Source: Lycium barbarum (Eukaryota; Streptophyta; Magnoliopsida; Solanales; Solanaceae). Taken from it: a DNA stretch of 64,000 nucleotides. The position numbers and the translations under genes are program-made. Location: assembly GCF_019175385.1 (NCBI RefSeq), contig NC_083348.1:2371001-2435000 (forward strand), given 5' to 3'. Positions 50,274 through 59,802 of this stretch are shown here, piece after piece (position 1 is the stretch's first letter; each line of letters begins with the position of its first letter). The notes under the pieces were generated by a model. It was not told where the DNA came from, ran no database searches, and was given only the letters and a program-made list of their open reading frames with translations.

Positions 50274-51995
50274 TGCCGCCAAAGGGAAAAGCTGCAACCG
50301 CCTAGAAGGGTAAGACTACGGCAAAGAGGTGGGTAGAAAGAGAGCCTCCGATGAATATAGATGAAGGCGAATCACATAATGAGGCCTTATCTAATACTTC
50401 ATCTACCCCGCCTAATGTGGATGAGCAAGGAGGAGCCCCAGCTCCAATTCCTCCACCGGTTGCTTCGGGTCAACAAATGACCGAGGCCATCCAGTTATTG
50501 ACACAGTTGGTTGCCGCTCAGGCACAACGACAAAATATGGGTTCAAGCGATCGGGCAGCAAGTACAAAGGTCCGTGATTTTTATGACTCTAAATCCTCCG
50601 GAGTTCTTCGGGTCAAAGCTGGAGGAAGACCCACAAGGTTTCATTGATGAAATGTTGAGAACATTGAAGATTGTCCACGCCTCTGAAACTGAATCCGTGT
50701 CGTTGGCATCTTATAGACTCCGGGATGTGGCGATGTTATGGTACAACAATTGGGTATTATCAAAAGGAGAGAATGCGCCTCCTCCGGTTTGGCAAGAGTT
50801 GGTAGATGCTTTTATTCGTCACTATTTACCACCCGAGGTCCGCCGAGCTAGAGCGGATAGATTTCTAAATTTGGGGCAAGGAAACATGAGTGCCCGAGAG
50901 TATAGTATGCAATTTAATTCTTTGGCTAGATATGCTCCGACTATGGTGGCCGACATGGGAGACCGGGTACATAGATTTGTGAGTGGCCTAGGGCCACATT
51001 TATTCAGAGATTGCTTGACGGCTTCCTTGCAAGATGAGATGGATATTTCCCGAATACAGGCCCATGCTCAGAATTTGGAGGGGCGACAACAACAACAAAG
51101 GGGTGATCGCGACAGTGATAGAAGACAAAGCAAAAGGGATAGATCTATGGGCACAGGCAGTGATTATAGAGGGGGATCGAGGCAGGATTATTCTCGACAT
51201 TTAGGCCAATCAGCGACTAGCGCACCTCCCAGGTTTCCAGATAGAAGATTTGACAACTCCTTTCGCTCGGGACAGGGTCAGAGTTCGAGGGCTTCAGGTT
51301 CCCAGTTTGAGGGTGATTATAGTCAGGGAAGACCCCCAGTTCCACGATGTGGTCGGTGCTGCAAATTACACTCAGGGCCGTGTCGTCAGGACACAGATGC
51401 TTGTTATGTTTGTGGACAGACTGGGCATATGATGCGAGATTGTCCCTCACGATATAGTAGAGGTGGGGTTCAGCCCACAGGCTCAGCAACTAGTTCTTCA
51501 TCAGTTCGCCCGATAGGGCAGACTCCCCAGATGACAGCAGGCCGAGCTAGAGGCCGAGGGGAAGTATTTACTTCAGGTGCCACTCAGCCCTGTGTATATG
51601 CTTTAGCCGGACGACAGGATCTCGAGTCCTCTCCGGATATGGTCACAAGTATATTTTCTATATTCTCTCGTGATGTGTATGCACTGATAGATCCGGGTTC
51701 CACATTCTCTTATATTACTCCATATGTTGCTGGTTGTATTGGGGTGAAACCCGAACCAATTAAACCTTTTGAGGTGTTTACTCCGGTTGGTGATCCCGTG
51801 ATATCAAGACAAGTGTACAAAAATTATGTTATTGTGATATGTGATCGTCAGACCAAAGATGATCTGATTGAGCTGGAAATGGTAGATTTCGATGTAATCA
51901 TGGGTATGGATTGGTTGGCTTCGTGTTATGCAAATGTTGATTGCCGCACAAAAGTGGTTCGATTCCAATTTCCGGGAGAGCCCGTGCTTGAATAG
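50274..51995 (+). pseudogene. Gag and protease region of the chromovirus
   Basis: The first frame opens MPPKGKAATA near 50274 with an early stop, then runs to 50647 (MNIDEGESHNEALSNTSSTP). The frame changes near 50575 and continues to the stop at 51995. It includes the capsid-like segment FLNLGQGNMSAREYSMQFNS, the zinc knuckle CYVCGQTGHMMRDC and the aspartic protease site VYALIDPGSTFSYIT, followed by VDFDVIMGMDWLASC. Protein order is as in Ty3/gypsy polyproteins. Confidence 0.88.
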
Positions 51996-52134
51996 AAGGG
52001 TAATACAACATCTCCAAAGGGCAGGTTTATTTCCTACCTCAAGGCAAGGAAAATGATAGCCAAGGGTTATATCTATCACTTAGTTCGGGTTCATGACACT
52101 GAGGCAAAAGCCGCCAACTTTTTAATCAGTTCCG

Positions 52135-53400
52135 GTGGTAAATGAATTTCCAGACGTATTCCCAGATGAACTTCCAGGTCTTCCACCAGAGAGGGAGATT
52201 GACTTCGCCATTGATATGTTGCCGGACACCAAGCTTATTTCTATTCCTCCTTATCGAATGGCCCCGGTAGAACTAAAAGAGCTAAAGGCGCAGCTGAAAG
52301 ACTTGCTTGAGAAGGGATTCATTAGACCCAGTGCATCACCGTGGGGAGCACCGGTCTTGTTTGTGAGAAAGAAAGACGGATCTCTACGAATGTGTATTGA
52401 CTACAGGAAATTGAACAAGGTGACGATAAAGAACAAATATCCTCTTCCAAGAATTGATGACTTGTTCGACCAGTTGCAAGGTGCCAAGTGGTTTTCCAAC
52501 ATAGATTTGAGGTCGGGTTACCATCAAGTGAGAGTCAGAGAAGCGGATATTCCCAAAACGGCCTTCAGAACGAGATATGGCCATTTGATGAACAACGTAT
52601 TCAGGCCTCTCTTGGATCTATTTGTGATAATATTTATTGATGACATTCTGGTGTATTCTCGCACGGAATCGGAACATGCAGATCATCTGAGAATTGTTCT
52701 TGGTATTCTCCGAGCTTGAGAATTGTATGCAAAATTTTCAAAGTGCGAGTTTTGGCTAAATTCTGTGACATTTCTGGGCCATATTATTTCAAATGATGGT
52801 AGTCGAGTCGACACTCAGAAAATTGAAGCTGTGAAGACTTGGCCAAGGCCTACGACGCCTACAGAAGTTCGTAGTTTTTTGGGTTTGGTAGGTTATTATA
52901 AAAGATTCGTAGAGGGTTTTTCATCTATTTTGGCCCCCTTGACAAAGCTAACCCAGAAGTCAGCTAAATTTCAATGGAACGATGCCTGCGAACGTAGTTT
53001 CCAAGAGTTGAAAAACAGGTTGACCTCAGCTCCGGTTTTAACACTTCCAGAAGGGCCAGATGGCTACGTTATGTATTGTGATGCTTCCGGTGTGGGTTTA
53101 GGATGCGTATTGATGCAACATGGTAAGGTTATTGCATATGCTTCGAGACAATTACGGAAACATGAAAAGAATTATCCAACTTATGATCTCGAATTGGCTG
53201 CGGTCATTCATGCCTTAAAAATGTGGAGACATTATTTGTACGGTGTGCACGTTGATATCTATACAGATCACAAAAGTCTTCAGTACTTTTTCAAGCAAAA
53301 AGAGTTAAACTTGCGATAGAGGCAGTGGTTAGAATTATTAAAAGATTATGATGTTAACATTTTATACCACCCGAGAAGGCAAATGTAGTAGCCGATGCAC
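52135..53400 (+). pseudogene. Reverse transcriptase and RNase H of the chromovirus, with an internal deletion
   Basis: The RT opens [20 protein letters not shown] and has [34 protein letters not shown] and the catalytic [10 protein letters not shown]. Between RYGH and LMNNVF the block with the FGLTNAP-type motif is missing, while the frame is kept. A TGA at 52717-52719 follows, then [17 protein letters not shown] and the RNase H segment [20 protein letters not shown], ending [15 protein letters not shown] at 53317-53319 and a frameshift near 53370 precede the integrase. Confidence 0.88.
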
Positions 53401-55013
53401 TTAGCCGCCGATCAATGGGCAGTTTATGTGAAGTCCCTCCGGAAAGGAAAGAGATGGTTCAAGAACTTCATCGATTGGCTAATCTTGGAGTGCGTGTAAT
53501 TGATTCGGGTCATGCAGGGATTAGTATCAATGATTCCACAATTTCATCCTTGGATATGGAAGTGAAAGAATGGCAGTATGAAGATCCTCAGTTGTGTCGT
53601 TATAGAGACACATTTCATGGGACAGAAAAGTCTCCGTTTGAAGTTTCTATGGATGGGATTCTGAGATACCGAGGCAGGCTATGTGTGCCGAATGTGGCGG
53701 AATTGCGCCGACGAATTCTAGAAGAAGCACATTGTTCCCGGTATTCTATTCACCCAGGTGCAACCAAAATGTATCATGATCTCAAGATGATGTACTGGTG
53801 GGATGGCATAAAGAGAGACATAGCAGAGTTTGTAGCACAATGTCCAAATTGCCAACAAGTAAAAGTTGAACATCAGAAGCCGGGAGGCTTATTGCAAACA
53901 ATAGAGATACCCACCTGGAAATGGGAAGTGATCAACATGGATTTCATCGTGGGATTACCCCGTTCCCGTGGCAGGTATGACTCGATATGGGTGATCGTGG
54001 ATAGATTGACAAAAGCAGCCCATTTTCTTCCAGTTAGAACCACATACTCAGCCGAAGATTATGCGAGGTTGTATCTTAAGGAAATTGTGCGACTCCATGG
54101 AATTCCATTATCTATTATTATAGATAGAGGAGCACAGTTTATAGTTAAGTTCTGGAAGTCTTTTCAAGAAGGTTTAGGCACGCAAGTGAAGTTTAGCACG
54201 ACATTTCATCCGCAAACTGATGGGCAGGCCGAGCGTACCATTCAGACCCTAGAAGATATGCTACGAGCATGTGTGCTGGATTTCGGTGGTAGTTGGGATG
54301 ATCATTTGCCACTAATCGAGTTCGCATACAATAACAACTATCATTCTAGTATACAAATGGCTCCATATAAAGCTCTATATGGAAGGAAGTGTAGGTCTCC
54401 AATTGGATGGTTTGAAATAGGGGAAGCCCAATTAATAGGCCCTGAATTGATTCAACAAGTAGTAGAAAAGGTCAAGATGATTCAAGATCGATTGTTGACA
54501 GCCTAAAGTCGCCAAACATCTTATGCGGACAACCGCTGGCGAGACTTGGAATTTCAAATTAATGACTGGGTATTTTTGAAAGTGTCACCAATGAAAGGGG
54601 TGATGAGATTTAGTAAAAAGGGGAAGCTAAGTCCCAGATACATTGGACCCTATAAAATCACCCGCAAGGTGGGTCAGGTAGCCTATGAATTGGATCTGCC
54701 TTCGGAGCTTGAATCAGTCCATCCAGTCTTTCATGTTTCGATGCTCCACAAGTGTATTGGACATCCCACCAATATTGTCCCGATAGATGACGTGCAAGTG
54801 ATAGAAAAGCTAACATATGAAGAGGTGGCTATTGCCATTCTAGACAGGCAAGTGCGAAGACTTCGAAATAAAGAGGTAGCTTCAGTCAAAGTTCTATAGC
54901 GAAACAATAATCGGGAAGAAATGACTTGGGAGGCAGAAGAGAAGATGAAGTCCAAGTATCCGCACTTATTCCAGCCCCCAGGAGAGATCCAAGATGAAAC
55001 ACCAACAATATAA
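53401..55013 (+). pseudogene. Integrase and chromodomain-like tail of the chromovirus
   Basis: The HHCC zinc region is visible (HPGATKMYHDLK, CPNCQQVK), followed by the core acidic residues in INMDFIVGLP, IIIDRGAQF and the Glu of TDGQAERT. A TAA after RLLTA (54506) is followed in frame by the integrase tail ([23 protein letters not shown]) to a TAG at about 54897. A chromodomain-like end (EEMTWEAEEKMKSKYPHLF) closes at TATAA near 55012. Such tails guide insertion to marked chromatin in chromoviruses. Confidence 0.87.
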
Positions 55014-55181
55014 GGTATGTATGCATTATCTTTATGATTTTGGTCGTATGTGGCCATAGATGTGTTGATATTATGATGTATCCCTGTGAGGCGATGATAT
55101 TATGGGTTGCTGTGACAGGTTGGTAGTGCCAAGTTACAGGGAAAACTCTGGCGAAATTTTTGTAGAATCCCTAGTGTTTAA

Positions 55182-55236
55182 CATTCGAGGACGAATGTTC
55201 CAAAAGAGGAGGGGGGGGGGGGGGGGGGGGGGAGAA
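55182..55236 (+). promoter_or_regulatory. Hairpin motif and polypurine tract with a 22-G run
   Basis: ACATTCGAGGACGAATGT (55182-55199) is a short inverted repeat, followed by AAAAGAGGA, 22 consecutive G (55211-55232) and AGAA, then the LTR TG at 55237. The purine run is the plus-strand primer site. The same hairpin precedes the polypurine tract at 42844. Confidence 0.85.
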
Positions 55237-57738
55237 TGTTACACCTTGGAAAACTCCCCCGTACATGTACAGTGAATAGGCTAACAGAGGACATAGCATA
55301 TGCAATGTTTTGATGAGTAAGAGATAGTATTCGACAACCTCAACGAGATTTTAGAGGCATATAGCGCAAGGGAAAGAAAGTTGTTAAGGAAAACAAAGTC
55401 ATATATTGTGTATTGGATAAGAATTCCGAGCAACAAATCCATGATGACATAATGATGTCTTAGAGAAGTGTAATAATGCCCCTAAGGTTGATGTTGAGAT
55501 GTTAAACAAGTGCCAAGAAGGTTCCATAAGGATCGGAGATCAAACGAGACAACTATAACGAAAGCGAAATCACTGGGCATTATACGGCCCAACCTACGGA
55601 CCGTATAAATTGTACCAGCCGTATGTTGGACCGTATAATTGGCCAAGAAGGACACCAGCTACTGGACCAAACATATGTCCACACATACGGTTCGTATAAA
55701 TAGTACGGACCGTATGTTTGGTCCGTATAACATGGCCGGGCAGATTTTTAGTTTAAGTATAAGAGACCTCTTTCATTTCATTTCCATTCTATTTTCACTC
55801 AACACTTCCAGAAACATCTAGAACCCTCCCTACTCTTCAACTACAAGAGAAATCAAAGGGAAACCAAGAGCAACAACACATAATCCATGAATCAAAGTGT
55901 ATGAAACCCAAGTAAAGTTCATCTTCTTCAAAGAAAACCAAAAGAGAGGAGATAGGATTTTGGTGCTAGAGGAGAAAATCCACTTAAGACTTGTTCAACC
56001 ATCATCTAAGGTAAGTTTCATGACTAAACCATGTTGTTTAAGGTATTGAAATGTTAAGATACTTGAATTGTAGCAAGGCATAGGAGATGAGTCATTAATG
56101 AGTGAATAGTGTCATGTTTGAATGGTAGTTGGATTGAATCATAAATGTTGGTGTGTTATGATTGTGAAAACGTCATAAATGACATGTAGACCATGAAATA
56201 CGTATTATATATGAGAAAACACGATAGTAAGCTAAAACCATGAATGTGGAGAAATGAAGAGAAATGGTGGATTATGGTCATTGTATATGAATGATGATTG
56301 TTGATTGCTATATTGTGATTGTTGTTGTGAGTGTTGGGAGTTAATATGGAATATGGGAAAAGTAGTATAAAAAAAGGAAGTGCTGTCCAATTTTCCCTAG
56401 CTTTCGAAAGTCCGTTCTTATAATTGTGTAGCTAATGACGATATAAATTCTCTTGAAGGTAGAACGTGTGCATTAAAGGAGAACACACAAGTTATAGCTT
56501 AGCTAAACGTCAAAGGTATGTGAGGCTTAACTCTTGTTTCAAAAGGCATGAATCCTTCAATTTTCCATAATCCTTCTATAAGATGAAGCTTATGAGCCCT
56601 TCTATATATTGAATCACATATGATCATGATAATAATGATAATGAGCTAGAGTATAGAGATTCAAGAAATTGTGGCACGATGTTCCTACAATGCTAATGAT
56701 GTTATCATTGTTAACACTCGCCTTATGCTCTATTTCCTTCAAGGTGAGGCATGATACTCATAAATGTTCATAATACGATCGGTAGTTCACGACCTTACGT
56801 CACCTCGACATAGTATGACTATCCTTAAAGCCTAACGTATGCTCTTAATGCTAATGTATGATATGTCCATAAGATGATGCTATGTAATGAGATGTGTAAG
56901 AGTGATGCGTTATTATTGATTTTGTGATGATAAGATTCCACCGCGCCATGATGGCCGAGCATGTCACCGCGAAGATAGGCTGCATGTGATTCCACCGTGC
57001 CTAGATGGCCGGGCATGTCACCGCTAAGGCGGGCTGTGATGTTACACCGAGCCTAGAGGGCCGGGCATGATCACCACTAGTGGGAGGCATATGATGAGAT
57101 GGTTACCCGGACGCGGGTTAACGATGAGGATTTTGATGAGATGATTTATGAGATGTGATGACATGTATACTATGACTGTGTAAAATGTGACATATGTAAG
57201 AATTGTGATTGCCTATGACACTTACGCAGGTTATATCCTTCTTTCATAACTCATGATCCTTCTATTATATTTATTTCAGTCTTGCCTTACATACTCAGTA
57301 CAATATTGGTACTGACGTCCGTTTTCATTGGACGCTGTGTTCATGCCCACAGGTAGACAGGGAGGAGATCTTGCTCTGGATTCTTAGAGGTTGTCAGTTG
57401 ACTGAAAGCACTCCATTGTCCCGGAGGTGCCTATGATGACTCTTTTGTGTACAATTGTAGATGTCATCTCATAGAGGCTCGTAGATACTCAATGTGGGTC
57501 ATGTGGTCTCACGACGTGGTCATTGTGTAAATGTATTAAAGTATACATATTATTTTGCTAGCCTAAGTGCTCTTGTGTATAAAAACATTATGTTTCGAAA
57601 TGAAAATAGGTTTTTTTTTTTATAAATCGAGCATGAATCTGATAAATGATTATTAAATAAGCCTAAAAAGTAATAGTACGAGCGGTGCTCGGCTGTTAGC
57701 CCCGGGTACCCGTCACGGCCCCTAGCCGGGTCGTGACA
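55237..57738 (+). repeat. 3' LTR of the chromovirus, full length
   Basis: It is 2502 bp with TG...CA ends. It contains a cluster of CGGACCGTA-type palindromes (55580-55730) and then GTATAAGAG at about 55758, a candidate TATA box, followed by a leader-like segment rich in AC. A conserved hairpin core lies at 57290-57360. Confidence 0.9.
55755..55770 (+). promoter_or_regulatory. Candidate LTR promoter (TATA box)
   Basis: AGTATAAGAGACC lies just downstream of the CGGACCGTA palindrome cluster, and a second candidate, CGTATAAATAG, lies at about 55693. Both fall in the part missing from the 5' LTR. This is inferred from composition only. Confidence 0.4.
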
Positions 57739-59098
57739 TATACCAATCAATAATAGATATTAGGATACATGTAAAGAATTGTACAAATACATCAAAAACT
57801 ATTAATGAACTGACCTTATAGAATTTGACCTCTCTGTACGGAATTGAAACCTATTGGTCAATTGCATATTTCGTCATCACAACCTTCAAAGTATCCTTAT
57901 CACTGTATACTTGATTTACCATTATCTCCTTTTGATTACGATTTGAAATGATGAAATCATTGTACAAAACTATTGGCTGACCAAAAGTTGATGCTGCCAG
58001 TGCTATCGAATCATATATATTCATAATCTGTAATTGACGATTGTATTCTATTTGCAGCATTTCACCTTCAACAACACTTTCAACCGACACAGTGTATTCA
58101 CTCATATTATCAGCTGTAGTGATGCACAGAGGATACATCCTGAACTGCCTACTATCTTTGTTCAGTTCAACATACACCCTGACACTCATGTCATTGTGTA
58201 TTTCAAGAGGCATAGAATCACCTTCGATCATGTATTTGATCTTAATTTTTTTGCTACTCGTATCTATTTTCAATTGTTTCGCAATTACATCAACCAACTC
58301 CTCAGAAGAAGCATAATCCTTGAACACTATTGCATCGATTGTGTAATTCACAAAACAATTTTCATCGTTCCAAAAATCGGAATGTCGCATTACTGTCGTT
58401 ATGTTTGACATTTTTTTTGAATTCAGGAACGCAAGTGAATATCACAAATTCAACGTAAAACTACAAGTTTGATCATGAACATCAATTGAACTTATTTTTT
58501 ACCTTAAAAATGTAGAATCAATATACGCATCTAATGCCGCCAAATCAACAAATTCTGTATACAACTCTAGAGAAACCAATATGAACAACAGCAAAATGGA
58601 ATCTTCGGAACGAAATAGATTCTGAATGTAATTTGTATATTTGAATTGATTTTTTTGAATCGTTTTTGGTGAAGTGCTCTGTTTTTAAACGTTTTTATTT
58701 CAATTTTTTGAATTCGAATTTGAGTTGATGGATTAGTAAAGAACCGTGTAGAAATAGGAAGCCAGGTCGTTGAGAGTGATTGTAGGAAGATTTTACTTTG
58801 TTTGCCATGTTTAGGAGATTTCATCCCAAGATTTCAGCAGATTTTACTTACTGTATTCACGAATACAGTGACACAGAAAATTGAATACACTGAAACCATA
58901 AGCTGGATTTTGCTAAAACTTTGCTACGAGATGTAACTACCATAAATGTAGCCATGCACAGCCAATAACCCTTAAAAGGTAGTCATTTATGAAAATTTTC
59001 CTTTATTTAATTTACTAGTCACCTGAGGCCCGTGCTAGGTTCGGGCCCAAACTCAAGATATAAAAGCAGTCATATTTCAATTAGAAAAGTATAATTTA

Positions 59099-59793
59099 GG
59101 GGAAAGCTCATGCATGCCCCCTCAAATCAAAATTATTACCCGCCATACCCCCATTACTTTCGTATCCCTAGAAAAAATCAAAAGTAGTTACCCGAGATGC
59201 CTCTCAATTATGATTCCAACATGGTATATAAATATACTGAGATTGTATCATGGAAGATGCTTCAATCCTTTTCTTTGTCCTCCATGATATCATTATGTTA
59301 TATAAATATACTGAGATGGTATCATGAAAGATGCTTCGCTCTTTATCTTAATCTTCCATGATACTATCACGATATATAAATATACTGAGACGGTATTGTG
59401 AATGATTATGTTCATTTATTAAAAATGACACACTTTTCTCAAAAAAAAAAAACCTCTATGATACCATCGTCTTATATAAATATATTATGATGGTATCATG
59501 GAGAAATGCTTCAGCCCGTCAATGAGACACTCCTCAGGACCATGTCACCATCGTGGTATATAAATATACTAAGACGGTATCATAGAGAACTGCTTCAGTC
59601 CTTCTCTTAGTCCTCCATGATACCATTATGATATATAAATATACTGCGATGATATCATGGAAGAAGGGGTTTGGACGAGGAGGGCACGTCGGGTGATTAG
59701 TTTGGGCTGGGTTGGCAGAAGCAAAAATAGTTTGGAAGGGGGCATAGGCGGGTAATTAGTTTGGGTTGGGCGGGAAATTAATGATGTTTTCCC
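59099..59793. mobile_element. Non-autonomous Mutator-like element, 695 bp
   Basis: It starts GGGGAAAGCTCATGCATG and ends ATGATGTTTTCCC, with the perfect 9-bp duplication TATAATTTA on both sides (59090-59098 and 59794-59802). Inner end sequences also pair (ATTACCCGCC near 59147 with GGCGGGTAAT near 59747). TSD length and GGGGAAA ends fit Mutator-like elements, and the tip resembles MULE2 (GGGAAA...CATGC). There is no coding region; the inside is a palindromic array. Confidence 0.8.
59225..59643. repeat. Six-copy palindromic array inside the non-autonomous element
   Basis: TATATAAATATA begins at 59225, 59299, 59373, 59473, 59557 and 59632. Each is flanked by arms of the type CCATGATACCAT and ATGGTATCATGG, so each unit can form a hairpin around the TA-rich core. 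Spacings are 74, 74, 100, 84 and 75 bp. Between hairpins lie variants of GCTTCAGTCCTTCTCTTAG. Confidence 0.85.
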
Positions 59794-59802
59794 TATAATT
59801 TA

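Larger units (their letters stand above)
49251..57738 (+). mobile_element. Ty3/gypsy chromovirus-type retrotransposon inserted in a transposase intron
   Basis: It is flanked by the perfect duplication TATAC (49246-49250 and 57739-57743). The 5' LTR is 49251-50067 (817 bp), the 3' LTR 55237-57738 (2502 bp); both begin TGTTACACCTTGGAAAA. The 5' LTR lacks about 1.7 kb that the 3' LTR has between about 55335 and 57040. Between them lie gag, protease, reverse transcriptase, RNase H, integrase and a chromodomain-like tail, in the gypsy order. Several stops and shifts make it defective. The PBS-like TGGAATCAGAG (50072) is one base off the initiator-Met tRNA site TGGTATCAGAG. Confidence 0.93.
47875..58411 (-). 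pseudogene. MuDR-type transposase gene of MULE2, SWIM exon lost
   Basis: Exon 1 (58411-57815) opens MSNITTVMRHSDFWNDENC with MEIHNDMSVRVYVEL, shifts frame near 57860 and ends at NRFQFRTERSNSIR. Exon 2 (about 49164-48614) has the MuDR DNA-binding part CEWKLKASSINKSAMFKV and VVVDGSHLK (first catalytic Asp), with a TGA at about 48712. Exon 3 (about 48470-47875) has CIVSHRHESI, where MULE1 has CIVSDRHESI, so the second catalytic Asp is His here. It ends SNIAESIN...YTFTTLGKKF. The SWIM zinc-finger exon seen at 6998-7438 in MULE1 is missing: only ~120 bp separate exon 3 from the protease stop. The intron between exons 1 and 2 holds an 8.5-kb gypsy element. Confidence 0.87.
36456..59001. mobile_element. 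MULE2: Mutator-like element with transposase and DUF1985/C48 protease genes, nested insertions
   Basis: It starts GGGAAATCTAGGCATG at 36456 and ends GAAAATTTTCC at 59001, flanked by the 9-bp duplication TTTATTTAA (36447-36455 and 59002-59010), the usual TSD length of Mutator elements. The ends are inverted but divergent: ACATCTCATAG (36521) pairs with CTACGAGATGT (58924), 65 and 67 bp from the tips. Inside, the protease gene (+) and transposase gene (-) converge at about 47.8 kb. Two LTR elements (39277-44627 and 49251-57738) are later insertions; without them it is about 8.7 kb. The layout fits plant MULEs that carry ULP genes. Confidence 0.9.
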
